Source of the DNA: Clostridiales bacterium | GTDB taxonomy: Bacteria; Bacillota; Clostridia; Peptostreptococcales; Acidaminobacteraceae | Length of the DNA stretch: 37,305 nt | Assembly (NCBI GenBank): GCA_030446305.1 | Contig: JASUSA010000033.1 | Coordinates: 1-37,305, forward strand | Reading direction: 5' to 3' | In this document: in pieces, positions 24,334 to 32,569 of the stretch | Layout of the letters: each line of letters starts with the position of its first letter | Position numbering within the stretch: the stretch's first letter is position 1 | Translations under genes and position numbers: made by a program | The notes under the pieces: generated by a model | What the model was told of the DNA's origin: nothing | Databases searched by the model: none | Seen by the model: the letters and a program-made list of their open reading frames with translations, nothing else

Positions 24334-26917
24334 CGTCCACCTCCGGCACATTTGCCTTAAAATCATCAAACATTGTACGCAATGCCTTCATTTTTTCAAA
24401 TGCCATGTCATATTGTGCCTTTCTCAAGTCCAGTGCAATTTTAAAAGTCATGGTTTTCATAGACTCGGCGTTCAGTGCTTCAAGCCCTTTTTTCATATCG
24501 TTGACAATCACTTCGATTAAATCAAATTGCTGTTGTTCATACAGTCGAAAAACTTGATTCACCTGCTGGCTGACCACGTCAATGCGCCTTTCCATCGCAA
24601 TTCGCCGTTGATCGCTATATCGTCCATCAGCTTCTATTCGCCTGCGTCCATGCCGTTTTCCCGCATTGAGGTGTTTGTCCAGCGTCTCCTTTAAAACATT
24701 TAAACTAACTGGTTTCGAAAGGTAATCGTCCATGCCGCTTTTTCGAAAGAGCGCTTCATCATCTTGCAGTGCATACGCCGTTAGCGCGATGATCGTCGTA
24801 TCGGCATTCTGCGTCGTACCGTTTCGAATGCGTTTTGTCGTTTGAACACCATCGAGCACGGGCATTTGAATATCCATTAAAATGGCATCATATGCTTTTT
24901 TCTCACAAAAGTGTAGCGCCTCACCGCCATCTCCTGCAATATCTGCCCTTAAACCGATGTTTTCAAGCATTTTTGTAATGACAATTTGATTAACTTTATC
25001 ATCTTCTACGATTAAAAGTCGTTTGTCTTCTGCAAACTGTGCTGCAGACTGTGTTTTTATCACGTCTTTATGGGTATCGGCAAAAGCCAGTGGAATGGTA
25101 AAGAAAAAAGTCGTTCCCTTGCCAACTTCGCTGATAAAATCAATTTGACCGTTCATAAACATCACCAGCTGTTTCGAAATGACAAGACCAAGACCCGTGC
25201 CACCATACTCGCGGGTAAAGGTGCCATCAATTTGTGAAAAGCGCTGAAACAATTTATCCCTTTTATCTTCGGAGATGCCAATGCCCGTATCAATAACGCT
25301 GACGCTCAGTTTTGCCCGATTTTCCTTCTCCGTCTCTTTAACCGCAATATCTAGGGTAACACTGCCTTCCTGTGTAAACTTTATCGCATTGCTCATCAAA
25401 TTGTTAATAACCTGTTTGATGCGGTTCACATCACCAAGAAGCATCGGCTTCGGTGATTCTTTTAAGTTTAAGTTCAAATGGATAGCCTTGACCATCGCAT
25501 GCGGTTGGTGCGCACGTATAAGTTCCTTCGCCATTTCGCGTACATCAAACTTCACTGGCGCTATTGTAAGTTTGCCGGCTTCCATTTTGGAGAAATCAAG
25601 CACATCGTTAATAATGCCCAATAAATTATTGGCACATTCCTTGGCCGTCTTGAGATTATCTGTATTCGTCGGACTGAGATCATCCATCAGTGTTAAATCA
25701 ATCATCCCCAAAATTCCGTTTAGCGGTGTTCTGATCTCATGGCTCATATTTGCCAAAAACTCTGATTTTGCACGGTTTGCCGTCTCTGAACGATCCTTTT
25801 CGTATTTTAGCGCCTGCTCAAGGCGGCGATGTTCTTCAATATCAGCCATCATCCCTATAACGGCCATAAACTGATTGTCTTTGTCAAAGACGGGTTTTAA
25901 CGTACAATGCATCGTTCGGTATTCGCCAAAGTGATTTTTCATTTTTAATTCAATGGCTTCAACGGTGTGTTCAGTCATCCCCTTTGCCAGGTGTTCATGA
26001 AACAATGCGTAGGCATCAGGTGCCATGTATTTTTTTATGACGCTGTCAAAGGTATAGCGCCTAATGGGGATATACTGCATAAATGTCTGGTTTAAAAAAT
26101 CACAGGTGCCATTGGGGATAATTTGAAAAATCAACAGCGGCAGTTCGTCAAGTAATTTCAGGCTGTGCCTTCGCGCATTGTGTATGCGTCTGTCTGCATA
26201 AACCTGATCGGTAATGTTTTCAACACTAATTAAAAAATATATAGATTCTTTTATTGTGATTGGAAACATGTTGATACTCAGCCACACTTCTTCAGATGAC
26301 GGTTGTAAAGCAATGCTGATAACCATGTTCTCCACTGTTTCCCGCGCCTTAACTTTATGCTGAATTGCTTTCCGAAATGTACAAAACTGGCATTGATTTG
26401 AATGACCGCATTGAGCATCTAAAGTGTTGATACATTTTATCGTATCTCCAAATCCCGTGCCGACTGCACTGTCTGTCACATGGAATTGCCGCTTGAACGC
26501 ATTGTTAATCGCCGCGATGTGAAGCGAATCATCCAATAGGAGCTGTGGAATATGTATGGAAGGAAAAATATGCATCAATGCCCACTCGTCCAATGTTTCT
26601 TTTATCTCAAGCTTTAAGAGAATCAGTGTATTTTCACCTTTAAGCTGTGTATAATGGAGTGTTGCCGCTTTCATGTCCTGCGTTAAAACGGGTTCACTGA
26701 GTTCAGACAATCCCCTATCAGCCATGCGTTGAAAATTTGCTGCCATGGTGTTATACGGCATCATATCTGGATGAAACAGTGTGAGCCGATCCCATATCAA
26801 TTCTCCTGTCGCAGCGGCATTTATCATCTCTGCATCATCAGAGGCCACAATTTGGCCATCCGGTGTCACAATGATATTAACGCCACCTTTTTTTTCAGAC
26901 GCCATCTTTTTTTGCAT
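24323..26917 (-). CDS. Soluble hybrid histidine kinase with Cys-rich PAS domain
   Basis: An 864-aa hybrid kinase without membrane segments. N-terminal PAS-like regions: about 1-110; about 112-240, holding four cysteines (C162, C170, C176, C179); and about 250-365. The kinase core follows: His393 in [16 protein letters not shown] box NLMSNAIKFT, VIDTGIGI and YGGTGLGLVIS. The receiver (about 632-750) has Asp682 in ILMDIQMPVLDG. The C-terminal 100 residues are helical and charged and show no Hpt motif. It is first in the five-gene operon and overlaps the lone receiver. The AGAAAGGA site about 10 nt upstream supports the first ATG. It probably senses a cytoplasmic signal, perhaps redox or metal state, through the Cys-rich PAS. 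Confidence 0.92.
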   Translation of the reverse strand: MQKKMASEKKGGVNIIVTPDGQIVASDDAEMINAAATGELIWDRLTLFHPDMMPYNTMAANFQRMADRGLSELSEPVLTQDMKAATLHYTQLKGENTLILLKLEIKETLDEWALMHIFPSIHIPQLLLDDSLHIAAINNAFKRQFHVTDSAVGTGFGDTIKCINTLDAQCGHSNQCQFCTFRKAIQHKVKARETVENMVISIALQPSSEEVWLSINMFPITIKESIYFLISVENITDQVYADRRIHNARRHSLKLLDELPLLIFQIIPNGTCDFLNQTFMQYIPIRRYTFDSVIKKYMAPDAYALFHEHLAKGMTEHTVEAIELKMKNHFGEYRTMHCTLKPVFDKDNQFMAVIGMMADIEEHRRLEQALKYEKDRSETANRAKSEFLANMSHEIRTPLNGILGMIDLTLMDDLSPTNTDNLKTAKECANNLLGIINDVLDFSKMEAGKLTIAPVKFDVREMAKELIRAHQPHAMVKAIHLNLNLKESPKPMLLGDVNRIKQVINNLMSNAIKFTQEGSVTLDIAVKETEKENRAKLSVSVIDTGIGISEDKRDKLFQRFSQIDGTFTREYGGTGLGLVISKQLVMFMNGQIDFISEVGKGTTFFFTIPLAFADTHKDVIKTQSAAQFAEDKRLLIVEDDKVNQIVITKMLENIGLRADIAGDGGEALHFCEKKAYDAILMDIQMPVLDGVQTTKRIRNGTTQNADTTIIALTAYALQDDEALFRKSGMDDYLSKPVSLNVLKETLDKHLNAGKRHGRRRIEADGRYSDQRRIAMERRIDVVSQQVNQVFRLYEQQQFDLIEVIVNDMKKGLEALNAESMKTMTFKIALDLRKAQYDMAFEKMKALRTMFDDFKANVPEVDDDV

Positions 26918-27044
26918 TGTGGTTCAATTCCTTTCTACCGCTTTATTATCGTTCCTTCAACTGCTCTATATCTATTATTTTTACTGCCACTCGCGCGCAT
27001 TATAAGATATGCTCCGATTCAATGCGTTTGCGAGGATTAACGGT

Positions 27045-27072
27045 ATTATACCCAATACTAATGTGCCTTCAA
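27045..27072 (-). promoter_or_regulatory. Promoter of the five-gene signalling operon
   Basis: On the minus strand, TTGAAG (27072-27067), a 16-nt spacer and a perfect TATAAT (27050-27045) lie about 130 nt before the hybrid kinase start. It is the only good promoter seen for genes 26917 down to 18416, which overlap one another or nearly so. Confidence 0.6.
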
Positions 27073-27164
27073 CACGATAATTCGCATCAGTTGTTTCTGT
27101 TTTTTATAAACCTGAACCAACCCGTACACCGTGGATCATTTGTAATCGCCTTTTATTACCATCG

Positions 27165-27191
27165 AAAAAAGCCAGCACTTTTCGCGCTGAC
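27165..27191 (-). terminator. Terminator of the exported-protein gene
   Basis: On the minus strand, GTCAGCGC (27191-27184) pairs with GTGCTGGC (27178-27171) including two G-U pairs. The loop is 5 nt, and six T follow (27170-27165). It lies about 100 nt after the stop at 27293. Confidence 0.8.
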
Positions 27192-27292
27192 TTTTCTATA
27201 GCCGCTAGTTTGTCAAATTTTCTTATGGTGCGATCCGCTCACGCAATTGCCTCACTTCGTTTAATTTTTGTAGCCGTTATTCAGGGTGGCGA

Positions 27293-28150
27293 TTATAGAG
27301 ATTTTGAACGCATGCGCATGCTTTTGTAAATGTAAAGACATAGAACGACGCCAACGATTCCGGCCACCCAAATAAGATATGATTCCCCCTGTGCGGCGTA
27401 ACCGCCCATTGATTTCTCATTTGAATGATTAATCGCAATGATCTGCATCGCTTCCAGTACATCCTCCGCAGCATATGGCGTATACAAGGCATACTGTGAA
27501 AAATTTTCTGCCGCATTATAAAATGGGATAATGTAGTCTTTATTCTCCATTGCAACATAGAGGCCTTTAAACTGATAACCTAAAAAATCAACCATTTTAA
27601 TGGTGTCTGCTTTTTCGAGCGAGGCCGCTTTTAGAGTATCTTTAATCAGCTGGTCGTCATAGCAGTTTTCGAGAAAGTCATCTGTGAATCCAATGGCACC
27701 GTGCTCCAGAATGTCATCCCCGCTTATGATAAACCTCAGAGATGCTTTTGAACCGTCATCCATCGCTAAAAGGGTATAGTAACTGATACGGGTCTCATCC
27801 ATAATGCGCCTAACGCTTCCCGCTTCATCAAGATCGTATGCCTTTAGGGGATTGACAAGGTTATAGATGACAACATAGGTGTCTTTTTTCTTTGCATAAA
27901 ACATAGATGCTTTCATGTTTTCATCATCCATGGGGATCATAGCACCCTCGCGACTGGCTTCATCTTCTATAAACTGATCCAGCATGCTGATTACGGCTTC
28001 ATCCTTTAGCTTCAGCGTCACTGTTTCTGCAGATTCTACTGTCAATATTTCCGTTGATTTTTCTGTCAAAGCTTCCGCAGACTGAACTGGCAGAAACAAA
28101 ACACTTAAGATGATAACGATGAGCATTATGTATGTTTTCTTCATTTTCAT
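27293..28150 (-). CDS. Unrecognised exported protein with C-terminal membrane anchor
   Basis: I do not recognise the family. The 285-aa product starts with a lysine-rich n-region and a clear signal peptide (about 1-25, cleavage near VQSAEA). A short acidic, Glu/Thr/Val-rich stretch follows, then a mixed domain of about 190 residues. It ends in a hydrophobic helix (about 257-275, WVAGIVGVVLCLYIY) and a basic tail KSMRMRSKSL. This is the layout of a type I membrane protein exposed outside the cell. There is no LPxTG motif and no lipobox. It has its own promoter and terminator, so it is a single-gene unit between the signalling operon and the mevalonate-type operon. Confidence 0.75.
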   Translation of the reverse strand: MKMKKTYIMLIVIILSVLFLPVQSAEALTEKSTEILTVESAETVTLKLKDEAVISMLDQFIEDEASREGAMIPMDDENMKASMFYAKKKDTYVVIYNLVNPLKAYDLDEAGSVRRIMDETRISYYTLLAMDDGSKASLRFIISGDDILEHGAIGFTDDFLENCYDDQLIKDTLKAASLEKADTIKMVDFLGYQFKGLYVAMENKDYIIPFYNAAENFSQYALYTPYAAEDVLEAMQIIAINHSNEKSMGGYAAQGESYLIWVAGIVGVVLCLYIYKSMRMRSKSL

Positions 28151-28302
28151 ACTGACCAGCTTTCTCTTTCAATCCCTTCAAGTTCTCTCATAGTCCGTTC
28201 ATATCCCTTTCGATTTCACAGCCATGAAAAGCTGTATTTTGCATCTTGAACATTAAAATCTTGAAAATTAAAACAGTTGCTGTCTTTTCACTAATCATCT
28301 TC

Positions 28303-28330
28303 ATTATAAGCATTTTGCAGCCATTGTAAA
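28303..28330 (-). promoter_or_regulatory. Promoter of the exported-protein gene
   Basis: On the minus strand, TTTACA (28330-28325), a 16-nt spacer and TATAAT (28308-28303) form a strong sigma-70-type promoter. It gives a leader of about 145 nt in which no clear structure was seen. Confidence 0.6.
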
Positions 28331-28357
28331 TCCTTCAAAAGTCTCGCATCAATACTT

Positions 28358-28404
28358 AAAACCCAGCACTTTCGATACATTTAATATCTGAAAGCACTGG
28401 GTTT
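28358..28404 (-). terminator. Terminator of the mvaB-mvaA-transporter operon
   Basis: On the minus strand, AAACCCAGTGCTTTC (28404-28390) pairs with GAAAGTGCTGGGTTT (28373-28359) with two central mismatches, followed by T-rich DNA. It lies 40 nt after the permease stop codon. Confidence 0.7.
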
Positions 28405-28443
28405 CAATATTGTTATACCATTATATTGTCACGTCAAAGTAGA

Positions 28444-29811
28444 TTAATTAAACAGCGTTGCCAGAAAAATAACCTTTGTCACAATCCAGCTTGATGCGTA
28501 GAAACCCATAAACTGAACGCCTGTGTGAACGCCAAACAGGTTATGCAAGATCCCGCCGAATACGCCGATACAGAGGGCAATAGCAATCCCTAAAATACCC
28601 GCTTCATAATAAGCCAACATGAAGATTAATCCTAGGAAGGCGCCAATCAGCGCTTCATGACTTACAGATTTAAACATTCTTCCCGTCCATGAACGCGCAT
28701 AGCGAATCGCCAGTGGGTACGCAAACAATGACCCACCTACAACGCCAATTAAGCCGTATAAAATATACTCCCAGCTCGCCATAAACGTATGAAGATTATT
28801 GATAGGGTCAATGGTAAAGACCGGCGGTGCATTAAAGAGCGGTGCCGCAGGACCAAGTGCTACGGGACTCAGCGGTATGCCAAACGCAAGCAGCGGTATA
28901 ATAAGCTCGCCCATATAAGTTGCGTTACTAACGGCATCCTGTACGCCAAGCGTTGTCGTAATGCGATCGTAGAGTTCTTTATTACGGCTGCTGATAAGTT
29001 CGCCAAGCATAACAGTCATGCCAACTGGCGAAAAGGTAAAGGTACAAGCTGATATGGCAGATGCAGCAACCGCATAGCGCCCCTGTTTCTTTGTTAACAC
29101 TTTAAAAGGATTCGGAAAGAAGCTCTTGCCAGTTTTCACATCCGGTGCCAGCCATATTTCATTGGGTTTGTCACGCATTTGTTTGGCCTTAACATGCGGA
29201 ATAAAGATATTGAATATCTCAGAAATCATCGGTCCAATGGTAATCCCCATGAAAATTGAGATAAAGAGTGTTTTACCAACGCCTTGGAGTGCGATTTGCT
29301 GGAAGCCCTGAATTAGGAACGCAAATGGAAACAACGCAATGACCGCACCGAGTTTCGCTCTCGACATATAGGCGATGACAATGGCGCCCAGTGTAAAGAT
29401 GACGCCAATATATGGTTTAATATATTCTCCCAGCGGCGCCAATAGCATTGCAAAGCCCACTGAGATTGGAATGGCAACAACTGAACCAATAATCGAACCG
29501 GCAGCCATTTTACGCATGGCAATATGCGGAATGCCGAGTTTTTTCGCAATGGCACAATTGTAAACCATCGGCACGGCCATAGTACTGCCAGGCAACGCTG
29601 CCATTGCCGTCGGAATGGTATGTGTAATCTGCATAGCAACGATAATGCCGATAAACCATGCAAATAAAACGACGGGTTGAAAACCGAGCAATACCAATAT
29701 TAGTGTTACAGGTGCCATCGTCGCCGTTTCATCTGTTCCCGGTATAATCCCGATAATTGAATAAATAATGCCGCCGATTACTGCTGCCACAAACGCCTGA
29801 ATAATCAACAT
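28444..29811 (-). CDS. Divergent TctA-family permease, candidate mevalonate importer
   Basis: A 455-aa polytopic membrane protein of about 10-12 helices whose overall layout is that of TctA. The opening GGIIYSIIGIIPGTDETATMAPVTLIL corresponds to the TctA GMLPGLGPATGVA motif but has lost its glycine pattern. The later LGIPGSGTTAVMMG motif reads FGIPLSPVALGPA. No TctC or ordinary TctB gene is nearby; instead a small two-helix protein lies directly upstream. GGGGGAGAAGGT precedes the ATG. Last of four genes behind a sigma-54 promoter, with mvaB and mvaA, it is inferred to import mevalonate or a related hydroxy acid. Family membership is likely; the substrate is inferred from context. Confidence 0.8.
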   Translation of the reverse strand: MLIIQAFVAAVIGGIIYSIIGIIPGTDETATMAPVTLILVLLGFQPVVLFAWFIGIIVAMQITHTIPTAMAALPGSTMAVPMVYNCAIAKKLGIPHIAMRKMAAGSIIGSVVAIPISVGFAMLLAPLGEYIKPYIGVIFTLGAIVIAYMSRAKLGAVIALFPFAFLIQGFQQIALQGVGKTLFISIFMGITIGPMISEIFNIFIPHVKAKQMRDKPNEIWLAPDVKTGKSFFPNPFKVLTKKQGRYAVAASAISACTFTFSPVGMTVMLGELISSRNKELYDRITTTLGVQDAVSNATYMGELIIPLLAFGIPLSPVALGPAAPLFNAPPVFTIDPINNLHTFMASWEYILYGLIGVVGGSLFAYPLAIRYARSWTGRMFKSVSHEALIGAFLGLIFMLAYYEAGILGIAIALCIGVFGGILHNLFGVHTGVQFMGFYASSWIVTKVIFLATLFN

Positions 29812-29822
29812 ACCTTCTCCCC

Positions 29823-30236
29823 CTATCCTTTATTTCTGAGATCGAGCATCGCTTTAAGCTGTAACGCTTCAAGCTCTGCCACAATTTCAGGATCGACGTC
29901 TTTAATTGCTTCGATCTCTTCCGCCATGGACATCCCTGCAAATTTGACAATTTCTTCAATACTGTCATTTTCAAATTGTTCATCAACAATTCGTTTCGGT
30001 TTAAAGAGTTTTGCCGAAATCACCGCAGACACAACACAGCCCAATATCCCAACCATGAGTGAATACCCTTTTTGCAGACCGACATCGAGACCCTCAATGC
30101 TGCCAAAATAGCTTCTCCCCAAGATATATCCTGCCATTGTCAATACGATTCCAAGAACCGACGCCATAAACAGTTCCTTGAGGACGACCGTATCGCCCCA
30201 CACTTCAGCTAAACGCTTATCTGAATGCTGATCCAT
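29823..30236 (-). CDS. Small two-helix membrane protein, probable permease partner
   Basis: A 137-aa protein of unrecognised family. Two membrane helices lie at about residues 20-44 and 55-78. A cytoplasmic, acidic, helical tail follows (about 85-137, with EEIVKFAGMSMAEEIEAI). It sits between mvaA and the TctA-like permease with gaps of about 12 nt on each side, so it is probably the TctB-position subunit of that transporter. Start: of two ATGs (30242, 30236) the second has GGGGG 8 nt upstream, the first only 1 nt. The tail resembles a segment in the N-terminus of the neighbouring HMG-CoA reductase. Confidence 0.75.
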   Translation of the reverse strand: MDQHSDKRLAEVWGDTVVLKELFMASVLGIVLTMAGYILGRSYFGSIEGLDVGLQKGYSLMVGILGCVVSAVISAKLFKPKRIVDEQFENDSIEEIVKFAGMSMAEEIEAIKDVDPEIVAELEALQLKAMLDLRNKG

Positions 30237-30248
30237 TTCCATACCCCC

Positions 30249-31520
30249 TTAATGCTTTTGATTGGTTAATGTTTCAATAATCTCCTTTGCCCGATCCATT
30301 CTGACTTTGCCTTCAGCAATCATTTGTTTGACAACAGCATCCACAAGTTCCGGCGGCGCACCTGCCATCACAGCGATATTACGTGAATGCAGAGACATAT
30401 GACCGCGTTGAATGCCTTCCGTTGCCAGTGCTCGGAGCGCCGCAAGGTTTTGCGACAAACCTGCTGCCGCAATAATTTCACCGAGTTCAACCGCTGATTG
30501 AACACCGAGCATTTTGACGGCGATCTTGGCTGTTGGGTGTACTTTGGTCGCGCCGCCAACAAGGCCTACCGCCATAGGTATTTCAATGGATCCCGCCAAG
30601 TCACCTTCGGCTGTTTTTTCCCAGTGTGTCAGCGACGTGTAAACCCCGTTTCGCGCCGCATAGGCATGTGCACCGGATTCTACAGCTCTCGTATCGTTTC
30701 CCGTTGCCAATACGACTGCACTAATGCCATTCATAATGCCCTTGTTATGAGTCGCCGCCCGATATGGGTCTGCCGCTGCAAAAGCATATGCACTAACAAT
30801 GCCGTCGACGACATGTTCACCGCCAATGGCTTCTTTGTCAGCCACTGTTCTAACGCGAACCAATCGCTTATCGGCAAGATTGGACAGAATTCTCAGGTAT
30901 ACTTTGCCGCCGGTCAACGATTCGATCTTTGGTGCAAGTGCTTCAGCCATGGTATTTACTGTATTGGCGCCCATAGCGTCTTTTGTATCAACGATAATGT
31001 GAACAATCACCATCGGCCCAATTTGCGAATCGATAATGCGCACCTCAAGGTCTTTCATGCCACCGCCAAGGCTGATGAGAAATGGATCTTGCTCATTGGC
31101 AATGGCGATTAGCGCTTCACGTGCTTCAAAAATCTTAAGCCGGGTAGCATAAACGTCCTGCACGCCGACAATCTGTATCTGGGCAATCATGGTCGGCCCA
31201 GTATTGGATGTAAAAAAGCCGCCTTTTTTACGACAGATGCGCGCCATATTGCTGGCCGCCGCAATAACGGAAGGTTCTTCTGTCGCCATTGGTATAATAT
31301 AGTCTTTGCCGTTGATTAAAAAGTTCATCCCGACGCCAAATGGAATGGACAGTGTGCTGATGGCATTTTCCACCATACGATCTGCCACATCGATTCCAAG
31401 TACAGACGGCGTTCTAAGGACTGCCACATCTTCTTCCGACAATCCTGAAAATTCAACCACCTCTTTTAGCCGTTCCTCTGGTGTTAATTTGTAAAACCCG
31501 CTAAACAAACTCGATTTCAT
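30249..31520 (-). CDS. mvaA: HMG-CoA reductase, class II (degradative type)
   Basis: Class II HMG-CoA reductase interconverts mevalonate and HMG-CoA; the Pseudomonas mevalonii enzyme works in the oxidative, catabolic direction with NAD. Catalytic residues are placed as in that enzyme: Glu81 in PMATEEPSVIAAAS, Lys260 in THNKGIMNG, Asp276 in TGNDTRAVE and His374 in RGHMSLHSRN. The cofactor segment DAMGANTVNT (181-190) is also present. At 423 aa it is near the usual 428. AGGAGAAGGGAG precedes the ATG. It lies 50 nt after mvaB. Adjacent HMG-CoA lyase and the absence of an HMG-CoA synthase gene argue for breakdown rather than isoprenoid synthesis. Coenzyme choice cannot be read reliably. Confidence 0.94.
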   Translation of the reverse strand: MKSSLFSGFYKLTPEERLKEVVEFSGLSEEDVAVLRTPSVLGIDVADRMVENAISTLSIPFGVGMNFLINGKDYIIPMATEEPSVIAAASNMARICRKKGGFFTSNTGPTMIAQIQIVGVQDVYATRLKIFEAREALIAIANEQDPFLISLGGGMKDLEVRIIDSQIGPMVIVHIIVDTKDAMGANTVNTMAEALAPKIESLTGGKVYLRILSNLADKRLVRVRTVADKEAIGGEHVVDGIVSAYAFAAADPYRAATHNKGIMNGISAVVLATGNDTRAVESGAHAYAARNGVYTSLTHWEKTAEGDLAGSIEIPMAVGLVGGATKVHPTAKIAVKMLGVQSAVELGEIIAAAGLSQNLAALRALATEGIQRGHMSLHSRNIAVMAGAPPELVDAVVKQMIAEGKVRMDRAKEIIETLTNQKH

Positions 31521-31570
31521 GATAGCTCCCTTCTCCTGTTAGAATTGATGACCCTATGATCATGACGTGT

Positions 31571-32494
31571 TCATGACAATGATTTTCGAAATTTCCAAAC
31601 CGGATCCGTCTTGCCCAGTGCCGCCGGCAGTTTTTTATGAAGCAATGTGCCAAGGTAATCATTCGCTTCTCTCAAGATGTCAAAATCTAATCCCGTATCA
31701 ATCCCAAAGAGTTCAAACATATGCGCTAAATCTTCAGTTGCAATATTCCCGGTTGCACCCGGCGCAAACGGGCAACCACCTAATCCGCCAATGGAAGCAT
31801 CAAAAACGGTAATCCCGCTCTCGTAAGCTGCATAGGCATTGGCTAGTCCAAGGCCGCGCGTATCGTGAAAATGCACCGCAAGGCGTGCCTTGCCGTCAAT
31901 TTCCCGTTGAACACTTTCAATAACCTTTTTGACTTGTTCGGGATTAGCCATCCCCGTTGTATCACCAAGTGATATTTCCTGCACACCCATCTCCAAATAG
32001 GCGCGGCACACGTTTAGCACCGATTCAATGGGGACTTCACCTTGGTAGGGACAGCCAAATGTCGTAACGATATAACCTCTGAAAAAATCAATCTGCTCTT
32101 GAATAGACCGACTTACAACCCCTAACTGTGTAAGGGAATCTTCAATACTCATATTGACATTCGCTCGGTTATGCGCTTCACTTGCCGACATAAAGACGGA
32201 AACAGCACGTGCACCACTTTCAATGGCACGTTTCGCGCCTGTCACATTTGGCACAAGACTCGACAAAACGACGCCTTGGTCTTCAAAACCCTTAAAATGC
32301 TTTAAAACGTCTTCGGCATCATAGAATTGCGGCACCATTTTGGGATTTACAAATGATGTGATCTCTATGTTTTTCAAGCCGGCTTTCAGGAGTTTGGCAA
32401 TGAGCTCAATCTTTGCTGATGTCTCAAGCAGGTCGAGTTCATTTTGAAGACCGTCTCTTGGTCCTACCTCCCAGATTTCAATTTTTTTCCGCAT
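31571..32494 (-). CDS. mvaB: Hydroxymethylglutaryl-CoA lyase
   Basis: This enzyme cleaves HMG-CoA to acetyl-CoA and acetoacetate. It is a DRE-TIM metallolyase: GPRDGLQNE (11-19) gives catalytic Arg12 and metal ligand Asp13. HFHDTRGLG (208-216) supplies the metal-binding HxH. IGGLGGCPFAPGATGN carries the active-site Cys241. VSVFMSASEAHNRANVN is the family signature. Length 307 aa. AGGAGA lies 6 nt before the ATG. It is the first gene of the mvaB-mvaA-transporter operon, about 65 nt after the predicted sigma-54 start site. HMG-CoA lyase also ends leucine breakdown, but no other leucine-pathway genes are present. Confidence 0.95.
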   Translation of the reverse strand: MRKKIEIWEVGPRDGLQNELDLLETSAKIELIAKLLKAGLKNIEITSFVNPKMVPQFYDAEDVLKHFKGFEDQGVVLSSLVPNVTGAKRAIESGARAVSVFMSASEAHNRANVNMSIEDSLTQLGVVSRSIQEQIDFFRGYIVTTFGCPYQGEVPIESVLNVCRAYLEMGVQEISLGDTTGMANPEQVKKVIESVQREIDGKARLAVHFHDTRGLGLANAYAAYESGITVFDASIGGLGGCPFAPGATGNIATEDLAHMFELFGIDTGLDFDILREANDYLGTLLHKKLPAALGKTDPVWKFRKSLS

Positions 32495-32569
32495 TGCGCT
32501 CTCCTAAATGTATATTGTCATGCGTTTGCTGCCTTCGAAGTCAGTTGTTCGCTTACAGTTATACTTAAA

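Larger units (their letters stand above)
26918..27292. other. 375-nt intergenic region
   Basis: It lies between the hybrid kinase gene and the upstream exported-protein gene. It contains the terminator of the latter (27165-27191) and a strong promoter for the signalling operon (27045-27072), giving a leader of about 120 nt. Short open frames here have no ribosome-binding sites or family likeness. A second TATAAT on the minus strand at about 27004-26999 lacks a -35. Confidence 0.6.

Noticed and set aside
24323-24650. C-terminal Hpt domain in the soluble hybrid kinase
   Set aside because: The region is helical but lacks the H-x-L-K-G-S type phospho-acceptor motif seen clearly in the other hybrid kinase.
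25275-25874. 199-codon plus-strand open frame opposite the soluble hybrid kinase
   Set aside because: It is antisense to the HisKA and HATPase region of a clearly real gene. Its Ser/Ile/Phe-rich composition reflects the complement of conserved kinase codons.
30498-31112. 204-codon plus-strand open frame opposite mvaA
   Set aside because: It lies wholly inside the mvaA gene on the other strand, is rich in Cys, Arg and His, and has no recognisable domain; it is a shadow of mvaA.
28444-31520. Reading mvaA as part of isoprenoid biosynthesis
   Set aside because: No HMG-CoA synthase, mevalonate kinase or other pathway gene is present, while HMG-CoA lyase and a permease are in the same operon.
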